Source: CAZBXE01 sp964496125 (lineage in GTDB: Bacteria; Chlamydiota; Chlamydiia; Chlamydiales; CAZBXE01). From it: DNA of 64,000 nt. Positions 23,978 through 31,285 of this stretch are shown here, one piece after another. Location of the stretch: positions 1 to 64,000 of the forward strand of contig CAZBXE010000010.1 of the NCBI GenBank assembly GCA_964496125.1, written 5' to 3'. The notes beneath the pieces are model-generated. The model did not search any database, was not told the origin of the DNA, and saw only the letters and a list, made by a program, of their open reading frames with translations. A program made the position numbers and the translations under genes. Positions within the stretch are counted from its first letter, which is position 1. Each line of letters begins with the position of its first letter.

Positions 23978-24007
23978 TTGCTGTTTTTTGAGGGCAAAGG
24001 GTATAAT
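23978..24007 (+). promoter_or_regulatory. Promoter of mazG, leaderless type
   Basis: TTGCTG (23978-23983), an 18-bp spacer and TATAAT (24002-24007), with ATG 24017 nine nt later. No Shine-Dalgarno sequence fits in the remaining bases. Confidence 0.6.
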
Positions 24008-24016
24008 TTTTCTCAA

Positions 24017-24661
24017 ATGAAAGAGTTTGATAAGACAATTGAAATTTTAGAGAGACTTCTTGGTCCAAACGGATGCCCTTGGGATCAAGAGCAGACTCTT
24101 CTTTCCCTCAGAAAATCGGTGCTTGAAGAGGTGTATGAGGTCATCGACGCCATTAACCATGAAGAGGATCACAAGATCGCAGAAGAGCTCGGAGACCTTT
24201 TTTTCAATGCTGTGTTTCTTTGTAAGATGGGAGAAAAAGAGAAGCGGTTTACTTTAGAAGAGAGCCTTCGTCTACTCAATGAAAAACTCATCCGCCGCCA
24301 TCCGCACGTTTTTGGAAGTGCCAAAGCCGAAACTTCAGAAGAGGTCCTCGTTCAGTGGGAAAAGATTAAGACTGCAGAAAGAGGCGCGCCTAAGAGTAAA
24401 ATGGATGGGATCCCCAAAGCTCTACCTGCGCTTGCAAGAGTGCAAGAGATGTGCAAAAAGATGAAAAAGGTAAATTACCCCATGCAAGGGAATATCCCCT
24501 TTTCTTTTGAGACAGAAAACGAGCTGGGGGAGAAGCTGTTTGCAGTCGCACAAGCTGCCTTCACCAAGGGAATCGATGCCGAGCAGGCACTCCTTAAAAT
24601 AGCGAAGCAAAAAGACGAGAATTTTAGAGAATGGGAGTTTGCCGGGGAGCTTAAGGAATAG
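24017..24661 (+). CDS. mazG: Nucleoside triphosphate pyrophosphohydrolase MazG
   Basis: 214 residues from ATG 24017; an upstream in-frame TTG at 23978 is part of the -35 box. MazG hydrolyses (d)NTPs to NMP and PPi. The family core is clear: LLGPNGCPWDQEQTLLSLRK, LEEVYEVIDAINHED-like EE..E motif, IAEELGDLFFNAVF, and RRHPHVFG. The second MazG half is shorter than in E. coli (263 residues), although KMDGIPKALPAL and FTKGIDAEQALLK are present. The final codons overlap the 5' arm of the SRP RNA (24641-24661), so the end of the protein is shared with an RNA stem. Confidence 0.92.
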   Translation: MKEFDKTIEILERLLGPNGCPWDQEQTLLSLRKSVLEEVYEVIDAINHEEDHKIAEELGDLFFNAVFLCKMGEKEKRFTLEESLRLLNEKLIRRHPHVFGSAKAETSEEVLVQWEKIKTAERGAPKSKMDGIPKALPALARVQEMCKKMKKVNYPMQGNIPFSFETENELGEKLFAVAQAAFTKGIDAEQALLKIAKQKDENFREWEFAGELKE

Positions 24662-24744
24662 GGCGATTCGAACCAGGTCAGGACCGGAAGGTAGCAGCCT
24701 TAAGGATTTAGCTTTATGTCTTGAGATTTCTCCGGCTTTTTTTT
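24641..24744 (+). ncRNA. ffs: Signal recognition particle RNA (small bacterial type) with terminator tract
   Basis: Bases 24672-24700 contain CCAGGTCAGGACCGGAAGG and TAGCAGCC, the conserved SRP RNA domain IV that binds Ffh (GGTCAGG..CGGAAGG..GCAGCC). The flanks pair: GCCGGGGAG (24641-24649) with TCTCCGGC (24729-24736), and CTTAAG (24650-24655) with CTTGAG (24720-24725). Eight T residues (24737-24744) follow the closing stem as a terminator. The predicted RNA is about 96 nt. Its first 21 nt lie within the mazG reading frame, so it is either processed from the mazG transcript or has a promoter inside mazG. Confidence 0.92.
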
Positions 24745-24754
24745 AAGGGATTAC

Positions 24755-24940
24755 ATGAATAGATTACATCGTTCTAGAACAGATTCCATGATAGCGGGTG
24801 TATGTGGGGGCTTTGCGGAGACGTATGGTTTTGATCCTTCCCTGATCAGGCTGCTTGTTGTTTTTTTAGGCATTGTCACAGGGATTGCCCCTATGGTGCT
24901 CACATACCTTTTTGCCTGGATCATCGTTCCCAAGAATTAG
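24755..24940 (+). CDS. PspC-domain small membrane protein
   Basis: 61 residues. It is a single PspC domain: LHRSRTDSMIAGVCGGFAET, then YGFDPSLIRLLVVFL, one or two hydrophobic helices, and the end YLFAWIIVPKN. In enterobacteria PspC is a toxin-like inner-membrane sensor of the phage-shock response. Stand-alone PspC proteins like this are common and their roles are unclear. No pspA is in the window. The gene starts 11 nt after the SRP RNA T-tract. Confidence 0.88.
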   Translation: MNRLHRSRTDSMIAGVCGGFAETYGFDPSLIRLLVVFLGIVTGIAPMVLTYLFAWIIVPKN

Positions 24941-25662
24941 AATAACGGTTTTTTGTGGCCTACTACAATCACGTGAGAGGCGGTTTTGTCCCCAAAAAAA
25001 ACTCTTCCTAGCTTTTCAAGCGCTAAATAGAGCCTAAGTTGCCATTTCTTCGGAAAGGGTATCCAGCGTGCAAGACGAATGTAGAGCGCCCCGTGGCTGA
25101 GACCCACCCTATCGATTGTAAACTCTGTTTCGCATAAAGCAATAAACCGCTCGAGAGCATCTTCAGCATCGATATCGAGTGGGGTCGAAAGCAAGACCTT
25201 TCCTTCCCTTGTCACTAATCGGGCTGTTTCCGAGAGAAGAAGACGGTACTCGAGGGGATGCAAGTAGGCAATTACGTCAGTACAGATCACAAGATCAAAG
25301 GCGTTATCAGAAAGCGTTGAAAAGGGAAGCGTTTCTTTACGTGCTTTCAAAGAAAGATCCCTTGCAGCTACAAGGAAACAGTCGTGACAATCTAGGGTTA
25401 AAACGTCCCCCCCCGCATCTTTTATTCTTTTGGAAAGAAAGCACATTCCTGCGCCCAAATCGACAATTCTTTTCCCTGTGCATGTGGGAAGAAGGGAGAG
25501 AGTGCGCTCTATCCTCTCTTCTTCGAGGGGGCTATCCTCAACTGTAAACGCCTTTTCCTTCCACAGGCGGTCTACCTCTTGTAAAGCCATAGCTTTTGGT
25601 GTGGGAGCCGTTTCTGTTTTGAGGAGTTGTAGTTTGCTTGTCATCGTTCTGATCTTACCCAT
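24937..25662 (-). CDS. Class I SAM-dependent methyltransferase
   Basis: 241 residues; ATG 25644 is an alternative start. The SAM-binding core begins with RIVDLGAGMCFLSKRI (motif I), followed by VLTLDCHDCF (acidic residue binding the ribose), LPFSTLSDNAFDLVICTDVI (motifs II-III) and LTREGKVLLSTP-like motif post-III. It resembles UbiG/UbiE-type small-molecule methyltransferases, but the substrate cannot be inferred. The 3' end overlaps the convergent pspC gene by 4 nt. Confidence 0.82.
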   Translation of the reverse strand: MGKIRTMTSKLQLLKTETAPTPKAMALQEVDRLWKEKAFTVEDSPLEEERIERTLSLLPTCTGKRIVDLGAGMCFLSKRIKDAGGDVLTLDCHDCFLVAARDLSLKARKETLPFSTLSDNAFDLVICTDVIAYLHPLEYRLLLSETARLVTREGKVLLSTPLDIDAEDALERFIALCETEFTIDRVGLSHGALYIRLARWIPFPKKWQLRLYLALEKLGRVFFGDKTASHVIVVGHKKPLF

Positions 25663-25668
25663 GCACTC

Positions 25669-27510
25669 TTAAGATTGCAAGTGGCCATAGGCAATCATCT
25701 GCATGAATCTTGACATTGCGTTTCGAGCTGGCAGAATAAGAGAGGATTGCTTTAGGAAAGGAATTGTTGCATTTTGCCGTGCAATCTCGTTGCTGCACCC
25801 ACGTTCTGCTGCTTGGTATTTAATTTCTTCTCTCTCTTTTTCTGTAATCTTACTTCCGAGGGCTCTTTCCATAAGGTTTCGGACCACCCTGCGGACAACA
25901 CGGCTTGTTCTGTCTTTGGCGCTTTTACAATTGAATGTGACATTTGTTCCCATCATCATTTCTAGATCAGCTACCGCTCCAATTGCTTTTGTGCTCTGAG
26001 GATCGTCTTTGTACAACCTCTCCATTTCGGCTCGTTTTGCTTGGAAGGCTTTAAGCTCGTCAGTCTTACCTTTAGTATTCAGAAATCCCTCGTATTTGTT
26101 TGCTTTTGTGTCTAGCTTGTTTTTGGCTGCTCTGTTGGCTACGTGGTGGCCTTTTGGGTCTTTACCAACGACTGGAACTACGCCCACATCAAAATTCGAA
26201 AAGTTTGTTTCAAGCTTCTGTGTGAGGGGCTTTGCCTCGTTTGGAACCATGTCTTTGGGCGACGGCTTGCCAAACGCGTCGAGGTAGGGTTTCCCGTTAG
26301 TATCAACATAAACTTCCTGTGGAACGTGGATTTTTCCTTCAGAATCCATGCCACACTGTCCGTCAAAGATCATGTCCTTTCCTTCTAATGCCGTGAAGAT
26401 AAATCTCATATCTTCTTGCATATTTACTTCTTTCCCTTTGTTGTGGAGCAGGCTGATTTGGGAGAAATAGTACTTTCCTTCTGACATCGCGAAGCTATCT
26501 GGATCAATTTTTTCTCCCATACGAAAGGCTGCTTGAGAGCAAATGGACCCAAGGGCCATGTCCTGAACGATAGCCTTTCTTTTTTCAAAGTTTGCGCTAT
26601 CCTTGCCCATCTCATTTAGATTTGTGCTCAGATCGCTAAAATCAGTAAGCGCTCCTGCCCTGCCAAAAATCACCTTTTCTCCGCCTCCTTCTACGACTTC
26701 GATGTGGGGGTTGGATGCCAGGTGCAGTTTTCCTTGCCTATCTTGTTCGTCAAAGTGCTTGCATTCCTTCGAAGAGCGCCACACGCCATGTTTTGACTGC
26801 TCCTCTTGTAGCTTTACCTGCTCCTTCAGCTCCTTTTGTTTTTCTGGATCTGTTGTCTCTTTGAGAGTTAGGGCGCGTTGGCCTTGTAAAAATTTTGGCA
26901 TGTCCATGCGCGCTGTTTTTTCTGTGAATGTTTTTTCCCCGATGTTATAACGTGCTGTAGTCGTCTTCCGATCGCTATTTAAGTTGCTAAGCCATTTACT
27001 CTGCTCAAAGGAGAATTCTTTTTTGAGTTTCATGGTTTCTAGGGAAGGTGTTTCATTTGTTGTGACACGCCCATTAAGAGTTGTGGTGATTTGTGTATCC
27101 GGTGTAATCTCTTTTGATGTTTCTATAAATGCGTTTTCAATGTTTTTAATAAGAGATTTTTCTAGTTCTTCCGTCTCGATGATTCTAGTTCTTGCTTTTA
27201 AAGGATTTTCATAAGTTATTGATGTGCTTTCGTTCATGTGCCCTGCAAGCTGATTGGCATTACTCCTCATTTTACTAGCTAGGGGTTCTAGCTTTGCGTT
27301 TAGTGTCTTTTCAGCCAGATCTCGTTGTTGTTCAGGAACATTTTTTAAAAAGGCCTCTTTTGCCTTGGCCATCACTCCTATCCCGGCTTCATAGGCTGCT
27401 ATTTCGCGGACTTGCATGTGCTGTTCGGTGAGGATGTCCTTTCGGGCCTCAACCTGAGGTTCTGAGAGAGCTGGTAGTTCCGTGCGGGTAGGTAGTTCAA
27501 ACGATTCCAT
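25669..27510 (-). CDS. SopB/IpgD-like CX5R phosphoinositide phosphatase, candidate effector
   Basis: 613 residues from ATG 27510; an in-frame ATG at 27528 overlaps the -10 box. Near the C-terminus, NVTFNCKSAKDRTSR has Cys528 and Arg534 in a CX5R phosphatase loop. It closely matches CKSGKDRT of SopB/SigD and IpgD, effectors that dephosphorylate host phosphoinositides; SopB also has its loop about 100 residues from the end. One Gly of the loop is Ala here. The first 200 residues are helical, with LEKSLIKNIENAF. There is no classical signal peptide, as expected for a type III effector. Inference: it alters host phosphoinositides at the inclusion membrane. It is unlike the metabolic enzymes around it and stands alone on its strand. 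Confidence 0.72.
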   Translation of the reverse strand: MESFELPTRTELPALSEPQVEARKDILTEQHMQVREIAAYEAGIGVMAKAKEAFLKNVPEQQRDLAEKTLNAKLEPLASKMRSNANQLAGHMNESTSITYENPLKARTRIIETEELEKSLIKNIENAFIETSKEITPDTQITTTLNGRVTTNETPSLETMKLKKEFSFEQSKWLSNLNSDRKTTTARYNIGEKTFTEKTARMDMPKFLQGQRALTLKETTDPEKQKELKEQVKLQEEQSKHGVWRSSKECKHFDEQDRQGKLHLASNPHIEVVEGGGEKVIFGRAGALTDFSDLSTNLNEMGKDSANFEKRKAIVQDMALGSICSQAAFRMGEKIDPDSFAMSEGKYYFSQISLLHNKGKEVNMQEDMRFIFTALEGKDMIFDGQCGMDSEGKIHVPQEVYVDTNGKPYLDAFGKPSPKDMVPNEAKPLTQKLETNFSNFDVGVVPVVGKDPKGHHVANRAAKNKLDTKANKYEGFLNTKGKTDELKAFQAKRAEMERLYKDDPQSTKAIGAVADLEMMMGTNVTFNCKSAKDRTSRVVRRVVRNLMERALGSKITEKEREEIKYQAAERGCSNEIARQNATIPFLKQSSLILPARNAMSRFMQMIAYGHLQS

Positions 27511-27516
27511 GTCATC

Positions 27517-27522
27517 ATTATA
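27517..27522 (-). promoter_or_regulatory. -10 box of the phosphatase gene, leaderless type
   Basis: On the minus strand TATAAT (27522-27517) is followed by 6 nt and ATG 27510. No convincing -35 was found at 16-18 bp (CTTTGA or TCTTTG only). Confidence 0.4.
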
Positions 27523-27586
27523 CCACAAAGGGGATTAATCAAAGATTGCGTTAAAAAAACAAAAAGTCTATGAGTATAAGAACCAT

Positions 27587-28747
27587 ATGTTAATTCAAGA
27601 AGAAAAGATCAAAGGGCAAGTAAGAGACGCGTGGCAGGTGGAAGGTCAAGGGGATGAGGCTGAACGTGAGCAGTTTACCAAAATGCTCCTAGCGGGCCCC
27701 TCTTCTGCCCCAGCTGTTGATAAAGCGGGAAAGAAAGAGCGCTTTTTGCCTGGTCTTGAGCATGTCTATTCCCACGGATTGGAGGAAGTCTATCGCCTAG
27801 AAGATGTCGATGTAGGTTCGATCCGAAAAATCTCTATGCAAAGCCTTGCCTTGGAACAAAAGAACGCTCCCTCCTACATCATGTACACTCTCGACATTGG
27901 AGAGAGGTTTCGAGGGTGGCTAAATTCGTATGTACTCGAAGAGCCGATCCAAGTTTTGGAGCTTACTCCTCAGGCAGAAAATGCATTTTTAGCACGCCGT
28001 GTGTTCACTTTACAAGAGGCTCTTTCAGCAGACAAGTTTTCAGGCATGGGCAGTGGTCACCTGGAGGAGATGAGGACGAAGTTATCAGTCTATCTAGAGG
28101 GTAAAAGCCTCTACCGCCTTCCTACTTTTTCTATTGCTTCCCTGTTGCGATCTAAGGCGCCTTCAGAGAGTCGTAAGAGATGGTATTTGGCTCTTTTGCC
28201 CTATGGCCTTCATGAGTGTCTCTACATGACAAAAATGGAGAGGGCGCAGCTTTTGCAAAAGAGCCAGGAGGGAGGGGTTTTAACAAATGATGAGCAGCAG
28301 GAGCTTTGTGCAGAGTGGGGCAAAATTCTCTCTACTTTTCTTTTTCCCTGGGTGGAAAAAAGAGGCGGACTTGCTCAAGAAGAGGAGCTTTTAGAAAGAC
28401 TAGAACGGGTAGCAGAGGAGCCGCATTTGGTCCGAAGGATGGTAGCCTTGCTAGGTGAAAAAGCGTTTAGCCCTCTTCTTTTGTTAAGAGAGGGCGTATT
28501 TGTAACAGGTGAAGGGGTCAAGCGCCGCTATGAGAGGCTGCAGCACGCTTTTGCAACCTACTTTTATTCGGATGAGATTGAGTATGAGATGGGCGAGATT
28601 TTTGCCTATGTGCAAAAAGAGCTTTCTTTAACATGGGAAGAAGAGCCCTTCTCCTTTATGGAAAAAGCGGTATCGCTTGATTATGACTTGAGAAGAGGCA
28701 AAGATGGGAAACTGAGGGTGGGAGTGCGGATATGGGAGAAAAGGTAA
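27587..28747 (+). CDS. Unknown protein upstream of mdh
   Basis: 386 residues with no signal peptide or membrane segment. An acidic N-terminal 60 residues precede a mixed domain with FLPGLEHVYSHGLEEVYRLE and LPTFSIASLLRSKAP; a helical C-terminal half follows with LLERLERVAEEPHLVRRM and FATYFYSDEIEYEMGEIFAYV. I do not recognise it. It shares 16 nt with the start of mdh, so the three genes 27587-mdh-gltA form an operon. That places it with TCA-cycle genes, but nothing in the sequence suggests an enzyme of that pathway. Confidence 0.65.
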   Translation: MLIQEEKIKGQVRDAWQVEGQGDEAEREQFTKMLLAGPSSAPAVDKAGKKERFLPGLEHVYSHGLEEVYRLEDVDVGSIRKISMQSLALEQKNAPSYIMYTLDIGERFRGWLNSYVLEEPIQVLELTPQAENAFLARRVFTLQEALSADKFSGMGSGHLEEMRTKLSVYLEGKSLYRLPTFSIASLLRSKAPSESRKRWYLALLPYGLHECLYMTKMERAQLLQKSQEGGVLTNDEQQELCAEWGKILSTFLFPWVEKRGGLAQEEELLERLERVAEEPHLVRRMVALLGEKAFSPLLLLREGVFVTGEGVKRRYERLQHAFATYFYSDEIEYEMGEIFAYVQKELSLTWEEEPFSFMEKAVSLDYDLRRGKDGKLRVGVRIWEKR

Positions 28748-29709
28748 AAAGAATTGCTGTAACAGGTGGAGCTGGTAACATTGCCTATAACCTACTTTTT
28801 CGGATTGCAAGTGGGGAGATTTTCGGAAAAGATGTTCCGATAGCGCTTCATATTCTTGAGGTTCCTGAAGTGCTTGGGGCCTTGAAGGGCGTCCAGATGG
28901 AGCTAGAGGATAGCGCTTTTCCTCTCTTGCATGAGATTCAGATTGGATCGGATCCTTATCAACTCTTTCGCGATGTGAATTTGGCCCTTCTTGTGGGCGC
29001 AAAGCCGCGGGGTGCTGGCATGGAGAGAAAAGATCTTCTTCTTGAAAATGCCAAAATCTTCGTAGAGCAGGGAAGGGCACTCGACGCAGTTGCAGCAGAG
29101 GATGTTCAGATTCTTGTCATCGGAAACCCCTGCAACACAAATTGCCTGATCGCATTGCATCAAGCAAAGCGCCTGCCAAAAGATCGCTTTCACGCCATGA
29201 CCCGCCTTGACCAAAACAGGGCTGTTTTTCAGCTTGCTTCTAAGGCAGGCGTGCCCCTAAAAGAAGTGAGCGATATGACCATATGGGGCAATCATAGCTC
29301 CACGATGGTGCCAGATTTTGTTCATGCTAAGATCAAGGGAATGATGGTTGTAGACGTGATTTCAGAGCGCTCTTGGCTTGAAAAAGATTTTGTAAACGCT
29401 GTACAGAAGCGGGGATCTTTGATTATTGAAGCGCGAGGCAGATCTTCTGCTGCATCAGCCGCAAGCGCTATCATCGATGCTGCCCATGATCTCTATTTTG
29501 GCAAAGAGCGCTTTTCTTCAGCGATTTTGTCTGATGGAAATCCGTATGGAATTGCGCCTGGCCTTGTGTTTTCCTTTCCTTGTGTGCGCACAAGAGAGGA
29601 GTGCCGGATCGTTTCCGGACTTACCTGGGATAAGTTCTTGACGGAGAAAATCCATTTGACCGAAAAGGAGCTTTTGGAAGAAAGGGATTGTATAAGGGGG
29701 CTTTTATGA
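28732..29709 (+). CDS. mdh: Malate dehydrogenase
   Basis: 325 residues. It oxidises malate to oxaloacetate with NAD. The Rossmann motif is RIAVTGGAGNIAYNLLFRIA, and LHILEVPEVLGALKGVQMEL contains the Glu that favours NAD over NADP. KPRGAGMERKDLL carries the substrate Arg residues of the mobile loop, GNPCNTN.L the nicotinamide contact, and TIWGNHSSTMVPD the catalytic His. It belongs to the cytosolic/plant-like MDH group, which Chlamydiae share. The start overlaps the upstream gene by 16 nt and the stop overlaps gltA (ATGA at 29706). Its product is the substrate of that next enzyme. Confidence 0.95.
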   Translation: MGEKVKRIAVTGGAGNIAYNLLFRIASGEIFGKDVPIALHILEVPEVLGALKGVQMELEDSAFPLLHEIQIGSDPYQLFRDVNLALLVGAKPRGAGMERKDLLLENAKIFVEQGRALDAVAAEDVQILVIGNPCNTNCLIALHQAKRLPKDRFHAMTRLDQNRAVFQLASKAGVPLKEVSDMTIWGNHSSTMVPDFVHAKIKGMMVVDVISERSWLEKDFVNAVQKRGSLIIEARGRSSAASAASAIIDAAHDLYFGKERFSSAILSDGNPYGIAPGLVFSFPCVRTREECRIVSGLTWDKFLTEKIHLTEKELLEERDCIRGLL

Positions 29710-30863
29710 GCGCAAAAGAGCTTTTTGTTATTACGGAAGAGAATCTAGAAACGGGGATGCGAGGCTACCCCGTTGGGTACTGCGTAACTTCGAATGTCAA
29801 TCCTGAAAAAGGTCTTTTTTACTGCGGTGTTTCTGTAAAAGAACTTGCCTTTAGAAAACCGGAAGAGATCATCTACCTTCTCTATCATGGCAAGGAGGGG
29901 AGCCCTCAGGAGCTAGGTGAGTTTATCAAGAAATTGCAAAAGCGTGCGACTCTTTCGAAGACCGTGCAAGAGCAAATCCGCGCTCTTCCACGGAATATGC
30001 CTGCAATGCGTCTTTTTTGTACGGCCATCCTCCTTGCTGGCATCGAAGGCACGGGAAATTATGAGGAAGACTGCTTGGATTTGATTGCCAAGATTCCCCT
30101 GATTGCAGCGGAGGTGATCCAGCACCACGCAGGGTGGGGGCCATGCAAGCCTTCGAATCCTTCCCTTGGAATGATGCAAAACTTTACGCAGATGCTTTCT
30201 GTGCCGGGGGGTAGGCAAGAAAGCTTAGAAGAGGTTTTTACCCTCTTTAACGTTATGCACTATGACCATGGCGGCGGGAATCTGTCTGCCTTTGTAGGGA
30301 AAGCTGTGGCTTCTGGCTTAGAAGACCTCTACGGTTCGATTGCCTCTGCGATGTGTGCCCTAGCAGGCCCTCGCCACGGGAAGGCAAATCAAGACTGTCT
30401 TATTTTTGTGAAGAAAATTCTCGCTGCTTTGCCAAAAAAACCCACAGAATCTGATGTGGAGACGTATTTACAAGAGGCTCTTGCCAAAGGGGAGGTGATC
30501 CCAGGTTTTGGGCATGCGGTTCTTCGTATAGAAGATCCAAGAGCTACGATCTTCTACAAAATTGCGGAAGAGAAGTACGGCAATGACCCTCTTGTGAAGA
30601 TGGCTCTTTTACTTCGTGCCGTGGGGCCAAGGGTCCTTAAGGAAAACCCTAAAATTCAAGATCCTTATCCTAATACAGATGCCATTTCCGGGACTCTTCT
30701 CTCTGCGGCAGGCTTTCCTTATCCTGAGTATTACACTGTTCTTTTTGGGCTTGCCCGTGTGGTTGGGATCTCGATCCAGATTGTCTATGAGAGACTCTAC
30801 GCTAGAGGCGGAAAGGGAACGCCAATTATCAGACCCAAGTATTTTTACAAACCCCGCGAATAA
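29706..30863 (+). CDS. gltA: Citrate synthase, mitochondrial-like type
   Basis: 385 residues from ATG 29706, which overlaps the mdh stop; an earlier start at 29688 would lie inside mdh. It condenses oxaloacetate with acetyl-CoA. The catalytic triad is visible: His in LAGPRHGKANQ, His in IPGFGHAVLR, and Asp in NTDAISGTLL. HYDHGGGNLSAF and YYTVLFGLARVVG also fit. These motifs (LAGP.HG.ANQ, PGFGHAVLR) are those of mitochondrial-type enzymes rather than the E. coli hexameric form. Chlamydiaceae lack citrate synthase, whereas environmental chlamydiae have it, so the gene is a useful lineage marker. A degraded copy of its 3' end lies at 31182-31213. Confidence 0.93.
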   Translation: MSAKELFVITEENLETGMRGYPVGYCVTSNVNPEKGLFYCGVSVKELAFRKPEEIIYLLYHGKEGSPQELGEFIKKLQKRATLSKTVQEQIRALPRNMPAMRLFCTAILLAGIEGTGNYEEDCLDLIAKIPLIAAEVIQHHAGWGPCKPSNPSLGMMQNFTQMLSVPGGRQESLEEVFTLFNVMHYDHGGGNLSAFVGKAVASGLEDLYGSIASAMCALAGPRHGKANQDCLIFVKKILAALPKKPTESDVETYLQEALAKGEVIPGFGHAVLRIEDPRATIFYKIAEEKYGNDPLVKMALLLRAVGPRVLKENPKIQDPYPNTDAISGTLLSAAGFPYPEYYTVLFGLARVVGISIQIVYERLYARGGKGTPIIRPKYFYKPRE

Positions 30864-30931
30864 ATTGCCAGGGTGGTATAACAGAGGCCAGTCAACTTGT
30901 ATCCATTTTATCATATTTGGAAGGAGTTGTT

Positions 30932-31138
30932 ATGGCATCCTTTTCTGGTGTTGATTCGTCTAGCCCACCGGACCCTTCTACTGAACTTTTGATACATAGG
31001 GGATCCTCCCCATCTCAGCCTGATTCACCCCCACCAAATTCAACTCCCGATACCTCGAGCTCGGCTCAGAAAGTCGGTAATGCAGCTGAGACCTTACTTG
31101 CAGGGGCGAAAGCTGTGACTATAACGTCATGGTGTCTA
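30932..31138 (+). CDS. N-terminal part of an unknown protein, cut by an assembly gap
   Basis: AAGGAG (30920-30925) sits 6 nt before ATG 30932. The 69 visible residues are low-complexity and rich in Ser and Pro (SSSPPDPSTELL, SQPDSPPPNSTPDTSSS) and then become helical (VGNAAETLLAGAKAVTI) before the frame runs into the N-run at 31139. The N-terminus FSGVDSSSP resembles MGVDSNPS of the kinase gene at 31286. Together with the gltA-like fragment this suggests that the two genes stem from one duplication. Disordered Ser/Pro-rich N-termini are typical of secreted chlamydial proteins. The 3' end is unknown. Confidence 0.55.
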
Positions 31139-31148
31139 NNNNNNNNNN
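31139..31148. other. Assembly gap (10 N) next to a G13 run
   Basis: Ten undetermined bases. The number is probably a placeholder. A run of 13 G follows at 31166-31178, which may be why the assembly stopped. The duplicated sequence on both sides (see 31182-31213) suggests that more than 10 bases are missing. Confidence 0.9.
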
Positions 31149-31181
31149 AAAGTTGTGTTTGATAAGGGGGGGGGGGGGCGG

Positions 31182-31213
31182 ATTATCAGACTTAAGTGTT
31201 TTGTAAATCCCGC
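31182..31213 (+). repeat. Degenerate copy of the gltA 3' end
   Basis: Aligned with 30825-30857 at the end of gltA, 26 of 33 positions are identical, including a 10-base identity (ATTATCAGAC) and a final CCCGC. In the matching frame it reads IIRLKCFVNP against IIRPKYFYKP of citrate synthase, preceded by a Gly run (the G13 tract) where gltA has RGGKGTP. It marks a partial tandem duplication of the gltA tail. Confidence 0.6.
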
Positions 31214-31285
31214 CAGTGTTTGGTTAAAGATGTAAATATAGGTTTAATGATATAATGAAGGAGGTTGCTATCAAGGAGGAGAGTA

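Noticed and set aside
23919..24068. N-terminal extension of the Nudix protein
   Set aside because: It would cross the divergent promoters and the start of mazG. The Nudix domain needs only ATG 23918.
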